Notes under the pieces: model-generated | Databases searched by the model: none | The model's input: only the letters and a program-made list of their open reading frames with translations | What the model was told of the DNA's origin: nothing | Shown here: piece after piece, positions 44,030 to 53,429 of the stretch | How positions within the stretch are numbered: position 1 is the first letter of the stretch | Layout of the letters: the number at the start of each line of letters is the position of its first letter | Translations under genes and position numbers: made by a program | Assembly: GCF_003148385.1 (NCBI RefSeq) | Contig: NZ_CP029463.1 | Span: forward strand, 1,488,001-1,552,000 | Length of the DNA stretch: 64,000 nucleotides | Reading direction: 5' to 3' | DNA from: Flavobacterium sediminis | Lineage (GTDB): Bacteria > Bacteroidota > Bacteroidia > Flavobacteriales > Flavobacteriaceae

Positions 44030-46162
44030 ATGACGAACACACAATTTATTCAAAATGCAACTCAGTTCCCTGTAAAAGGAATTGAAAATACATTGCAATT
44101 ACTTTCAGAAGATTGTACCATACCATTCATTTCACGTTATAGAAAAGACAAAACCGGAAATTTAGATGAGGTTCAAATAGAAACCATTTCGAAATTGAAC
44201 AAACAGTTCGATGAAATTATAAAACGAAAAGAATCGATTTTAAAATCGATAGAAGAACAAAATGCGTTAACTTCTGAATTACAGACAAAAATTGAAACCA
44301 GTTTCAATTTACAGGAATTGGAAGATCTGTATCTGCCGTATAAAAAGAAACGCAAAACCAAAGCTGATACTGCCCGTGAAAACGGATTAGAACCTCTGGC
44401 AAAGATCATCATGAGTCAAAAAAGTGATGATTTAGAGTTTTTGGCTTCCAAATATATTAACGACAAAGTAGCGAATGAAGACGAAGCCTTGCAAGGAGCT
44501 CGTGATATTATTGCCGAATGGATCAATGAAAACATCTTTATACGTAAAAATCTGCGTCGTACTTTTCAACGAAAAGCTGTGGTAGAAACCAAAGTGGTTA
44601 AAGCCAAAAAAGAGGAAGACAATGCACAAAAATTTTCACAGTATTTTGAATGGAGCGAAAACCTGATGAAAGCCCCGTCACATCGTTTGTTAGCCATGTT
44701 GCGGGCTGAAGCTGAAGGTTTTGTGAAGTTTAAAATTTCACTTTCTGATGAAGATAAAGACGAAACCCTGCGTTTTATTGATAAAACAATCATTAAAAAT
44801 GAAGGAGAAAGCGCTTTCCATATTGAAAAAGCTATTGACGACAGTTATAAGCGTTTGCTGGAACCAGCAATTTCAAATGAAGTCTTACAAGAAGCTAAAG
44901 AAAAAGCAGATAGCAAAGCTATAGACGTTTTCTCTGAAAATTTACGACAGTTGTTATTAGCACCGCCATTGGGCGAAAAACGAATTTTAGCTATTGATCC
45001 GGGGTATAAAACAGGTTGTAAAGTAGTGTGTTTAGATGAAAAAGGAGATCTGTTACACAACGAAAATATTTATCCGCATGCGCCACAAAACGAAACAGGA
45101 ATGGCAATGAAAAAAATCCGTTCTATGGTAAATGCGTATAATATTGAAGCGATTTCTATAGGTAACGGAACAGCGAGTCGGGAAACGGAATTCTTCATTA
45201 AAAAAATTGCTTTTGATAAGCCGGTTCAGGTTTTTGTAGTTTCCGAAGCCGGTGCATCTGTTTATTCAGCGAGTAAAATTGCGCGAGAAGAATTTTCAAG
45301 TTACGATGTTACCGTTCGCGGAGCTGTTTCAATCGGTAGAAGATTGAGTGACCCATTGGCTGAATTGGTAAAAATTGATCCGAAATCCATCGGAGTAGGG
45401 CAATACCAACACGACGTAGACCAAACCAAGCTGAAAGAAGAACTGGATTCTATTGTAATCCGATGTGTAAATTCCGTTGGAATCAATGTCAACACAGCCA
45501 GTAAATCATTGTTAAGTTATGTTTCAGGAATTGGTGAAAAAATGGCTGAAAATATTGTTACATTCCGTTCTGAGAACGGTCCGTTTCAAGACAGAAGCCA
45601 ATTGAAAAAAGTACCGCGTTTAGGTGATAAAGCCTTTCAACAAGCTGCAGCCTTTATTCGTATCAAGGATGGAAAGAATCCGTTGGATAATTCTGCCGTA
45701 CATCCTGAATCGTACAAAATGGTCGAAAAAATGGCAAAAGATCTGGGGATTCAGGTTTCGGAACTCATTGGTAACAAAGAACAAATCAGTAAAATTCAAG
45801 CCGAAAAATATACAACGGAAGACGTTGGTATTCTAGGAGTTCAGGATATTGTTAAAGAATTAGAAAAACCGGGATTAGACCCGAGAAAAGCAGCTAAAGT
45901 TTTTGAATTTGATCCAAGCGTACGTTCAATAGCAAATGTAAAACCCGGAATGATAGTTCCCGGAATTGTGAATAATATTACGGCATTTGGTTGCTTTGTA
46001 GACATAGGGATCAAAGAAAGCGGATTGGTTCACATATCACAATTAAAAGAAGGTTTCGTTTCTGATGTAAATGAAGTCGTGAAACTACATCAACATGTAC
46101 AAGTAAAAGTCATTGAGGTTGATGAAGCCAGAAAGCGCATACAATTAAGTATGATTATATAA
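44030..46162 (+). CDS. tex: Tex-family RNA-binding transcriptional accessory protein
   Basis: The 710-residue protein has the Tex layout. The N-terminal helical region has TIPFISRYRKDKTGNLDEVQI. The YqgF/RuvC-like domain starts ILAIDPGYKTGCKVV (about 325-339). A helix-hairpin-helix pair follows (LSYVSGIGEKMAENIV, LKKVPRLGDKAFQQAA). The C-terminal S1 domain has VPGIVNNITAFGCFVDIGIKESGLVHIS. Tex binds RNA and affects transcription in other bacteria; its precise role remains unsettled. Length is slightly short for Tex (about 720-780). It is monocistronic and ends at a 34-bp palindromic terminator. Confidence 0.93.
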   Translation: MTNTQFIQNATQFPVKGIENTLQLLSEDCTIPFISRYRKDKTGNLDEVQIETISKLNKQFDEIIKRKESILKSIEEQNALTSELQTKIETSFNLQELEDLYLPYKKKRKTKADTARENGLEPLAKIIMSQKSDDLEFLASKYINDKVANEDEALQGARDIIAEWINENIFIRKNLRRTFQRKAVVETKVVKAKKEEDNAQKFSQYFEWSENLMKAPSHRLLAMLRAEAEGFVKFKISLSDEDKDETLRFIDKTIIKNEGESAFHIEKAIDDSYKRLLEPAISNEVLQEAKEKADSKAIDVFSENLRQLLLAPPLGEKRILAIDPGYKTGCKVVCLDEKGDLLHNENIYPHAPQNETGMAMKKIRSMVNAYNIEAISIGNGTASRETEFFIKKIAFDKPVQVFVVSEAGASVYSASKIAREEFSSYDVTVRGAVSIGRRLSDPLAELVKIDPKSIGVGQYQHDVDQTKLKEELDSIVIRCVNSVGINVNTASKSLLSYVSGIGEKMAENIVTFRSENGPFQDRSQLKKVPRLGDKAFQQAAAFIRIKDGKNPLDNSAVHPESYKMVEKMAKDLGIQVSELIGNKEQISKIQAEKYTTEDVGILGVQDIVKELEKPGLDPRKAAKVFEFDPSVRSIANVKPGMIVPGIVNNITAFGCFVDIGIKESGLVHISQLKEGFVSDVNEVVKLHQHVQVKVIEVDEARKRIQLSMII

Positions 46163-46166
46163 AAAC

Positions 46167-46200
46167 AAAAAACCTAATTACAGCTGTAATTAGGTTTTTT
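46167..46200. terminator. Bidirectional terminator between tex and tatA
   Basis: A perfect 34-bp palindrome (centre CAG/CTG, core CCTAATTACAG/CTGTAATTAGG) with A and T runs at the ends. It lies between the convergent tex (+) and tatA (-). Confidence 0.85.
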
Positions 46201-46224
46201 TATTGTTGTATAAAACGAGAAAGT

Positions 46225-46428
46225 TTATTCTTTAGTATCGTCTTCTTTTTTAGAGCTTTTTGGCTCTTCCTCATCTTTCATAGCGTTTTTAAATTCTTTA
46301 ACACCGCCACCTAAACCTTTCATTAATTCCGGAATTTTTTTACCACCAAAAAGTAATAAGATAGCTATCCCGATAATTACCCAAGAACCTGGACCAATTT
46401 GACCTAAAAATATAGCTAATGCATTCAT
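46225..46428 (-). CDS. tatA: Sec-independent twin-arginine translocase subunit TatA/E
   Basis: A 67-residue protein with one N-terminal membrane helix (WVIIGIAILLLFGG), then the hinge and amphipathic helix with KKIPELMKGLGGGVKEFKNAM, which contains the invariant Phe-Gly/GG-K-K-I-P-E-L pattern and FK of TatA/TatE. An acidic/Lys-rich tail follows (EEEPKSSKKEDDTKE). TatA forms the pore of the Tat pathway for folded, often cofactor-bearing proteins. No tatC is present here. A minus-strand TATCTTTG box lies at 46449-46456. Confidence 0.92.
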   Translation of the reverse strand: MNALAIFLGQIGPGSWVIIGIAILLLFGGKKIPELMKGLGGGVKEFKNAMKDEEEPKSSKKEDDTKE

Positions 46429-46448
46429 GTTTACATAAATTTATAAGA

Positions 46449-46456
46449 CAAAGATA
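46449..46456 (-). promoter_or_regulatory. Possible -7 box for tatA
   Basis: Minus-strand TATCTTTG is a perfect TAnnTTTG match 21 bp upstream of the tatA ATG. Confidence 0.4.
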
Positions 46457-46530
46457 ATAAGAAATTGACAAATACATATTTTTTAACGAATTATTATTAC
46501 TCCTGACAAAACACCTCTTTTGGGATTTAT

Positions 46531-46538
46531 TATATTTG
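46531..46538 (+). promoter_or_regulatory. Possible -7 box for the M23-like gene
   Basis: TATATTTG fits TAnnTTTG and lies 21 bp before the ATG chosen at 46559, which supports that start over the upstream TTG at 46520. Confidence 0.4.
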
Positions 46539-46558
46539 TAAAGCCTAAATACTATGAA

Positions 46559-47425
46559 ATGTCCAAGAAAAAGCACAAAAGAAAGTTATTGATACAAAAA
46601 CTCTTCAATAAAAGAAGACTGATCGTCCTTAATGAAGATACTTTTGAAGAAACTTTTTCATTAAAACTTAACTTAATGAATGTGTTTGTTGTGGCAACAT
46701 TAGGAGCCATCTTTTTGATAGGAATTACAACATATATCATTGCTTTTACACCACTTCGGGAATATATTCCGGGATATGCTTCAACCAAATTGAAAAAAGA
46801 AGCTACAAATCTGGCTATAAAATCAGATTCGTTAGAAACTTATGTAAAAGAAAATCAAGCCTACATTAGCTCAATTAAAAAGGTTTTGACTGGGGAAGTT
46901 GAATATACAAAGTTCAATAAAGATTCACTGATTGCTGCCGAAAAACAAGTGGTAGACGAATCTAAGCTTAATGCAACTAAAGCAGAACAGGAATTGCACG
47001 ATCAGGTAATGCAGGAAGATAAATTCAACGTATTCGAATCGGCAAAACCAAAAGTAAGTTTTGTGTTATTTCCGCCGGCACAAGGTAAGATAATTGAAAA
47101 ATACAATGCCGCTAATAAACACCTTGCAGTTACGCTGACCTTAATGAACAATACACCGATCAAAGCAGTAGCAACCGGAACTATTGTTTTTGCAGACTGG
47201 ACGCCATCTAACGGATACGTGATTATCATGCGTCATCAGGATGGGATTCTATCGGTTTATAAAAACTTGGCTTCAATTACTAAGAAACAAGGAGACACTA
47301 TCCGTTCGGGTGAAGTAATTGCTTTGGCAGGAACAACAAATCCTAATTCCGGAATTACATTACATTTTGAACTTTGGAAAGATGGTTTCCCTATCGATCC
47401 AACGCAATTTATCAATTTTGAATAA
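46559..47425 (+). CDS. M23-family peptidase-like (LytM domain) membrane protein, probably inactive
   Basis: I chose the ATG at 46559 (MSKKKHKRKLLIQKLFNK), giving 288 residues. A membrane helix lies at about 42-65, then a coiled periplasmic stretch, and a LytM/M23 domain at about 175-288 (KAVATGTIVFADWTPSNGYVIIMRHQDG, GEVIALAGTTNPNSGITLHFELW). Several zinc-site residues are altered: the Asp after the first His is missing, YxHL reads YKNL, and the HxH motif reads TLH. It may be a catalytically dead scaffold, as for EnvC and NlpD in amidase activation. It is followed 3 bp later by the GH3 gene. Confidence 0.8.
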   Translation: MSKKKHKRKLLIQKLFNKRRLIVLNEDTFEETFSLKLNLMNVFVVATLGAIFLIGITTYIIAFTPLREYIPGYASTKLKKEATNLAIKSDSLETYVKENQAYISSIKKVLTGEVEYTKFNKDSLIAAEKQVVDESKLNATKAEQELHDQVMQEDKFNVFESAKPKVSFVLFPPAQGKIIEKYNAANKHLAVTLTLMNNTPIKAVATGTIVFADWTPSNGYVIIMRHQDGILSVYKNLASITKKQGDTIRSGEVIALAGTTNPNSGITLHFELWKDGFPIDPTQFINFE

Positions 47426-47428
47426 GTT

Positions 47429-48916
47429 ATGTCTCTAAAGTCATTTGCCGCGAAACTTTTTGCGCAATACATTCACAATACAACCCAAAAATGGGCTGAT
47501 AATCCTATAGAAACCCAAAAAAAAGTTTTTGAAGATTTAATCCGTCAGGCAAAGGAAACCCGATTCGGGAAAGACCACCAGTTTGCCGATATTAAATCGT
47601 ATGAGGATTTTCAAAAAAAAGTTCCGATTCGCGATTACGAACAATTACGTTCTTATGTTGATGAGGTTGTAAAAGGAAAAGAAAATATACTTTGGCCTGG
47701 AAAACCCATTTATTTTGCTAAGACTTCCGGAACGACCTCCGGCGCTAAATATATTCCGCTTACTGCTGCATCAATGCCTTATCATATTGAAGCTGCTCGA
47801 AATGCTATTTTGAGCTATATCCACGAAACCGGTAAAGCAGATTTTGTAGATGGCAAAATGATCTTTTTACAAGGAAGTCCGATTTTAGATGAGAAAAACG
47901 GAATCAAATTAGGCAGACTTTCCGGAATAGTAGCACATTATGTTCCGCAGTATTTGCAAAAAAACCGCATGCCTAGTTGGGAAACTAATTGTATTGAAGA
48001 TTGGGAAACTAAAGTAGATGCTATAGTTGAAGAAACGATCAATGAGAATATGACGGTAATATCAGGAATACCTTCATGGGTACAGATGTATTTTGAAAGA
48101 TTAAAAGAAAAGGCGCATAAACCGGTTGGAGAGATCTTTAAAAATTTCGACTTGTTCATCTATGGCGGAGTGAATTATGAACCGTACAGAGCAAAATTTG
48201 AAAACCTGATAGGAAGAAAAGTAGATTCCATTGAATTGTTTCCGGCGTCAGAAGGTTTTTTTGCTTATCAGGATTCCCAAAAAGAGAAAGGAATGTTGTT
48301 GTTGTTGAATTCAGGAATTTTCTATGAATTCGTAAAAGCAGATGATTTTTTCAATGAAAACCCTAAAAGATATACCATAGGCGAAGTAGAATTAGGAGTT
48401 AATTATGCAATGATCTTATCAAGTAATGCCGGACTTTGGGCCTACAATATAGGCGATACGGTTCAGTTCACAAGTATGAAGCCTTACCGTGTAATTGTTT
48501 CCGGAAGAATAAAACATTATATATCAGCTTTTGGCGAACATGTTATTGGCAAAGAAGTAGAAGCAGCATTACAAGAGGCAATGCAAGGAACCGATATTCG
48601 TATCAATGAATTTACTGTTGCACCTCAAATAAACCCGAAAGAAGGGTTGCCTTATCATGAATGGTTTATAGAATTTGAAAATGAACCTACGGATTTAGAG
48701 GCATTTTCTTTAAAGATCGATAAAGCGATGTGCAAACAGAATGTTTATTATGATGATTTAATTTCGGGAAATGTTTTACAGCCTTTGGTTATTACTAAAG
48801 TACAAAATAATGGATTTCAGGAGTATATGAAATCAATCGGAAAATTAGGAGGCCAGAATAAATTACCAAGATTGAGCAACGACCGTAAAATTGCCGATCA
48901 ACTGAATAAAAGTTGA
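47429..48916 (+). CDS. GH3 family protein (acyl-adenylating/acid-amido synthetase type)
   Basis: The 495-residue GH3-family protein has the ATP-binding motif FAKTSGTTSGAKYIPLT (about 91-107), a second motif YGGVNYEPYRAKFENLIG and the SIELFPASEGFFAYQD segment. Plant GH3 enzymes conjugate amino acids to hormones by adenylate formation. Bacterial homologues, common in Bacteroidetes, have unknown substrates. It is translationally close to the upstream M23-like gene (3 bp), a pairing I find suggestive of a cell-envelope role. No terminator is obvious after it. Confidence 0.88.
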   Translation: MSLKSFAAKLFAQYIHNTTQKWADNPIETQKKVFEDLIRQAKETRFGKDHQFADIKSYEDFQKKVPIRDYEQLRSYVDEVVKGKENILWPGKPIYFAKTSGTTSGAKYIPLTAASMPYHIEAARNAILSYIHETGKADFVDGKMIFLQGSPILDEKNGIKLGRLSGIVAHYVPQYLQKNRMPSWETNCIEDWETKVDAIVEETINENMTVISGIPSWVQMYFERLKEKAHKPVGEIFKNFDLFIYGGVNYEPYRAKFENLIGRKVDSIELFPASEGFFAYQDSQKEKGMLLLLNSGIFYEFVKADDFFNENPKRYTIGEVELGVNYAMILSSNAGLWAYNIGDTVQFTSMKPYRVIVSGRIKHYISAFGEHVIGKEVEAALQEAMQGTDIRINEFTVAPQINPKEGLPYHEWFIEFENEPTDLEAFSLKIDKAMCKQNVYYDDLISGNVLQPLVITKVQNNGFQEYMKSIGKLGGQNKLPRLSNDRKIADQLNKS

Positions 48917-49053
48917 TATTTTCTTTTTTACATGTTAATTATCGCTGTTTTTTCTTAAGAATTAACTAAAAAATAACATTTTTTTAAAAAATATTTGGAT
49001 TTTTAACTTAAAACATCATAATTTGGGACGATTTTTTAAAGCTCCGAATAATT

Positions 49054-52000
49054 ATGAAAAGATTTTTGATTGTATCTGGCCTGTTATTTTTTTCTTTTTT
49101 AACAGGGCAAAACCAGAGACCATTAAGTTTAACCAACACAACAAAAGCAATTAATAATCGTCCCGTTACATTTGGTCAAAATTTAACACCAAGTGGGCAC
49201 ATTCGTTGCCATACGGATGAATACGAAATTTACTTACGAAATAAATTTCATAACAGATCAACAACTCAGGAGTTTGAATCTTGGCTGGCACCTAAAATCG
49301 CACAGATAAAAGCTGATAGAGCTGCGGGTAGAAATATACAGGCAGTGTATAGTATTCCTGTAGTTGTCCATGTTATTCATAACGGTGATGCTTACGGAAC
49401 AGGTGAAAATATTACCGACGAACAAGTACTGTCTCAAATTCAGGTATTGAATGAAGATTACAGAAAAATGCTTGGAACTCCGGGCTATGGAGCAGGGGTA
49501 GATGTTGAGATCGAATTTTGTATGGCTCAGACAGACCCTAACGGAAATCCTACTGACGGAATTGACAGAGTTGATTTAGGAACTGCAGCTTGGGATCAGG
49601 CAGGTGTTGAAGGAACCCTTAAGCCAAATACTATTTGGGATCCGGATAATTATCTGAATATGTGGACAGCCAGATTTACCGGAGATTTGAACGGTGTTTT
49701 AGGATATGCACAGTTCCCTAGTAATTCAGGATTAACCGGACTAGCAGCTAATGGAGGTGCAGCAACAACTGATGGTGTAATAATGGGATATAATGCGTTC
49801 GGTTCATCAGATATTTATCCGGCTGGAGTTTATGCTGCGCCATACGATAAAGGAAGAACGACAACGCATGAGGTAGGCCATTGGTTAGGCTTACGCCATA
49901 TATGGGGAGATGGTAATTGTACGGTAGATGATTTTTGTGCTGATACTCCGGTAGCAGGAGCAGCAAATTTTGGTTGTCCGGCAGGTACCGATTCATGTCC
50001 TACAAATGCCGGAAATGATATGATTGAGAACTACATGGATTATACAGACGATACTTGTATGAACATTTTTACTCAAGATCAGAAAGACAGGATGGTAACC
50101 GTTCTTTCAGTTGCTACCAGAAGAGCTACTTTAGTAGCTTCAACAGCTTGTCAGGCTCCGGCTCCGTATATTAAGTTTGGGGAACCGACCGGCTCTATTA
50201 ACGAAGGAACAAATTGTAATTATTCTGATTATGATTTTCCGGTAACTATTGCTAAGGCTGCTACTGCAAATGCTGATGTTACTTTTACAGTTACTAGCGG
50301 AACTGCTACTCAGAATTTAGATTATTCAATACTAAATACTTCTGTTACTTTCCCTGCCGGAACAACAGCTGATCAGTTTTTAACCCTTAGAGTTTATAAT
50401 GATGGTTTAGTGGAGGTAGACGAGACTATTCAAGTAGAGCTGAGTGTTAATGCAAACGGAGGAGATGCTTTGGTAAATTCAGGTTCGTCAACAATGAATA
50501 TTACTTTGTATAACGACGATTTTGCACCGAATCCTTTACAGACAATAACTATTTTAGAAGAAGATTTTGAAGATGTGACCGGTTGGACAGTAATAGATCA
50601 GGATGGAGACGGAAACAACTGGGGAATAGTGAACGGAGCAGACGGAATGGGTACCGCTCCTAATACAATAACCGGACGTTGTGCTTTTTCAGAAAAACGA
50701 TTGAGCTATTTGGGAGGAACAGGAAATGCCTCTCCGAATAATTATTTCATCAGTCCGCAGATAAGTATACCATCGGGTGTAAATTCGGCAACATTGTCAT
50801 TTATTATGGCTGCATATGGTGCTAATGCCGGTAATTATACCGTATATTTTACTACGGATGCTAGTAGCGAACCAACAATCCTTGCCGGAACACAATTGTT
50901 AGGAGCGACAACAGTTGCTAATGGTGCTTCTACTTTACACAGTATTGATATGACGGCTTTAGCCGGACAAACAGGATATTTAGTTTTCAGACATACTAAC
51001 AATAATACAACGGTCGGACTTTTATTATTAGATACTTTGTTATTGGAAGCGGAGATCCAAACGGAAGTTCAAACGGAAGTGAATAATGCAACGCGTTATG
51101 AAGCAACTATTCCTATTTCCGGTCAGGTATATGCTTCTGACACAGCAACAAATAAAATAATGACGGAAATAGACAATGGGATTGTTTTTGACTATGGATG
51201 TGTTTCTGTTGAGGTTGATCAAAGTCAAACCTCTGTAGGAGCACCAACAGTGCCATTTGTTGATACAGCCACACAAAATTATATTCTGTCAAAAACATAT
51301 TTTATTGATGTTACAAACGATACGTCACTTTCTAATTATACCGTTAGTTTCTATTTTACAGAAGCTGAAGTTGCGGCTTGGGAAACAGCAACAGGTAAAC
51401 TACGTTCAGAATTGAAAATTATTAAAGTTGTTGATAATCCGATTAGTGTAGTAAATGGTACTAATTTTGAAAACTATACTATTGAAGAGATACCGGTAAC
51501 GATTGGCTCATTCGGAACAAATGTCGTTTTTAGTGCAGCTTTTTCTTCTAAATTAAGAGGAGGTTATGCCGTAGGTCCTGCAACAGGAACAGTATGTGGT
51601 GATTTAATGACAACCTGGGACGGAACAGCTTGGTCTAACGGAGTGCCTACAAAATTGACTGCAGTAGCCTTTAGTGGTAATTATTCCTCATCTTCAGATA
51701 TCGAAGCATGTACAGTTACGGTTATAGGCGGAGCTGATGTCGTGTTTAATACAGGTAACTCTCTGATTGTAACAGGCAAAGTAACTGTTGATTCTTCATC
51801 GTCACTGACCATTGAAAATAATGCTAGTTTAATTCAGAAACAAGACGTTGCTAATTCAGGAATAATAACGGTAAAAAGAGATGTTTCCATTCGAAAATTA
51901 GATTATGTGTATTGGTCAACACCGGTAGCTGATTTCAGTACAGGAGCTATTTCTGTTAATACACCGGGTAATAGTATCTGGAAATGGATTCCTACGGTTG

Positions 52001-53289
52001 CTACACATGTAAACGGTTACGGATCTTGGACAAATGGAAATGAAACTATGATTCTCGGAAAAGGATATATTGTAAGAGGTCCAGATAATTTTGATACTAC
52101 TCTGCAAACTTTTACCGCTAATTTTGTGGGAGTACCTAATAACGGAACTATAGCAATCCCGATCGAGAGAGGAACTTATACAGGAGCAGATTATAACACC
52201 GGAGCGTCAGGTACTTTAGCTACAAATGTAGACGATAACTGGAATTTAATCGGAAACCCTTACCCAAGTGCAATTAGTGCTATCGATTTTTTAACAGCAA
52301 ATACAAATATTGATGGATTCATTAACATCTGGACACATGGAACAAATCCTAACAGTTCAATAGCAAATCCGTTCTATGGTTCTTATGCGTATAATTATTC
52401 TGTAAATGACTATATTACCTATAATGCTTTAGGAGCGTCATCCGGACCGGCAACTTTCAACGGAAATATTGCTTCAGGACAAAGTTTCTTTGTGAAAATG
52501 AGTGACTCAAGCATATCAACAACTGAGAACGTAACGTTCACTAACGGAATGAGAAACAAAACGTATTTGAACGATCAATTCTTTAGAAATGCACAGCCAA
52601 CAGCAGTTAACGGTTCAGGGAATAGTATTTGGCTAGATCTGGTTTCCACTAATTCCGGAGAAGTGACCCGAACATTGATAGGATATGTTAACGGAGCTCA
52701 AAACGGAATAGACAGATTGTATGATGCTCCGACGGATAATAAAAAAGAATACAATTTTTATTCATTAATAAACGATCAAAAAATGGTTATCCAAGGAAAA
52801 GGACTTCCTTTCTTAACTACAGATGTAGTGCCTTTAGGATTAAGAGTTCCTCAGGATGGCAATTATACAATAGCGATCGGTGCAGTAGAAGGGCTATTTG
52901 CAGATGTTAACCAAAGTATTTATTTAGAAGATGCCGCTTTCGGAATTATTCACGATCTGAAAAATGCACCTTACAGTTTCACTACAACTACTGGAGTTAC
53001 GGATAACAGATTTACATTGCGATACACAACCTATCTTTCGAATGAGAAAGATGAATTGACAGCATCTAATGTTTGGGTAAATACTGATAGCGGATTAACA
53101 ATCCATTCGAGTAAAGAAATGATTTCAACGGTTGATGTCTTTGATGTTTTAGGAAGAAGCTTAGCACAAGTTACTAATGCTTCCTCAACAGCTATTGAGT
53201 TGACAACTGTAATGAAGAATAACACTCTTTTAATTGTTCAGATTACTTTAGAAAACGGAAAAGAGATCACAAAGAAAATCATGTATTGA
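49054..53289 (+). CDS. Secreted M43 (pappalysin-like) metalloprotease with T9SS sorting domain
   Basis: The 1,411-residue protein has a signal peptide (MKRFLIVSGLLFFSFLTGQ) and an M43 catalytic domain (about 95-360) with zinc site HEVGHWLGLRHIWG near 271 and a Met-turn region (ENYMDYTDDTCMNIFTQDQ). A Calx-beta repeat follows (about 385-490), then a carbohydrate-binding/cleaved-adhesin-like domain (about 500-670) and further beta-rich repeats. The end (residues about 1335-1411: VDVFDVLGRSL to ITKKIMY) matches a T9SS type A sorting domain, so it should be secreted through the type IX system and anchored or released. It is monocistronic, ending at a hairpin near 53312-53349. Substrate is unknown. 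Confidence 0.9.
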   Translation: MKRFLIVSGLLFFSFLTGQNQRPLSLTNTTKAINNRPVTFGQNLTPSGHIRCHTDEYEIYLRNKFHNRSTTQEFESWLAPKIAQIKADRAAGRNIQAVYSIPVVVHVIHNGDAYGTGENITDEQVLSQIQVLNEDYRKMLGTPGYGAGVDVEIEFCMAQTDPNGNPTDGIDRVDLGTAAWDQAGVEGTLKPNTIWDPDNYLNMWTARFTGDLNGVLGYAQFPSNSGLTGLAANGGAATTDGVIMGYNAFGSSDIYPAGVYAAPYDKGRTTTHEVGHWLGLRHIWGDGNCTVDDFCADTPVAGAANFGCPAGTDSCPTNAGNDMIENYMDYTDDTCMNIFTQDQKDRMVTVLSVATRRATLVASTACQAPAPYIKFGEPTGSINEGTNCNYSDYDFPVTIAKAATANADVTFTVTSGTATQNLDYSILNTSVTFPAGTTADQFLTLRVYNDGLVEVDETIQVELSVNANGGDALVNSGSSTMNITLYNDDFAPNPLQTITILEEDFEDVTGWTVIDQDGDGNNWGIVNGADGMGTAPNTITGRCAFSEKRLSYLGGTGNASPNNYFISPQISIPSGVNSATLSFIMAAYGANAGNYTVYFTTDASSEPTILAGTQLLGATTVANGASTLHSIDMTALAGQTGYLVFRHTNNNTTVGLLLLDTLLLEAEIQTEVQTEVNNATRYEATIPISGQVYASDTATNKIMTEIDNGIVFDYGCVSVEVDQSQTSVGAPTVPFVDTATQNYILSKTYFIDVTNDTSLSNYTVSFYFTEAEVAAWETATGKLRSELKIIKVVDNPISVVNGTNFENYTIEEIPVTIGSFGTNVVFSAAFSSKLRGGYAVGPATGTVCGDLMTTWDGTAWSNGVPTKLTAVAFSGNYSSSSDIEACTVTVIGGADVVFNTGNSLIVTGKVTVDSSSSLTIENNASLIQKQDVANSGIITVKRDVSIRKLDYVYWSTPVADFSTGAISVNTPGNSIWKWIPTVATHVNGYGSWTNGNETMILGKGYIVRGPDNFDTTLQTFTANFVGVPNNGTIAIPIERGTYTGADYNTGASGTLATNVDDNWNLIGNPYPSAISAIDFLTANTNIDGFINIWTHGTNPNSSIANPFYGSYAYNYSVNDYITYNALGASSGPATFNGNIASGQSFFVKMSDSSISTTENVTFTNGMRNKTYLNDQFFRNAQPTAVNGSGNSIWLDLVSTNSGEVTRTLIGYVNGAQNGIDRLYDAPTDNKKEYNFYSLINDQKMVIQGKGLPFLTTDVVPLGLRVPQDGNYTIAIGAVEGLFADVNQSIYLEDAAFGIIHDLKNAPYSFTTTTGVTDNRFTLRYTTYLSNEKDELTASNVWVNTDSGLTIHSSKEMISTVDVFDVLGRSLAQVTNASSTAIELTTVMKNNTLLIVQITLENGKEITKKIMY

Positions 53290-53311
53290 TTTGTGCGAAA
53301 TTTTTAGAGAT

Positions 53312-53349
53312 TAAAAAAGAGAGTGTTTTTATGAAATGCTCTCTTTTTT
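53312..53349 (+). terminator. Terminator of the M43 protease gene
   Basis: AAAAAAGAGAGTG...GCTCTCTTTTTT forms an imperfect stem with a G-U pair and a T-run, about 23 bp after the stop codon. Confidence 0.7.
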
Positions 53350-53396
53350 TATACCTTAAGTTAAACTAAGCCTAACAAAAGAAAATAAAAAAACAC

Positions 53397-53404
53397 TACA
53401 TTTG
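53397..53404 (+). promoter_or_regulatory. Possible -7 box for the DUF6909 gene
   Basis: TACATTTG is a perfect TAnnTTTG match, 25 bp upstream of the ATG at 53430. No TTG is seen at ideal spacing. Confidence 0.4.
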
Positions 53405-53429
53405 TAGGTTAGAAAGAAAAAATAAATTA

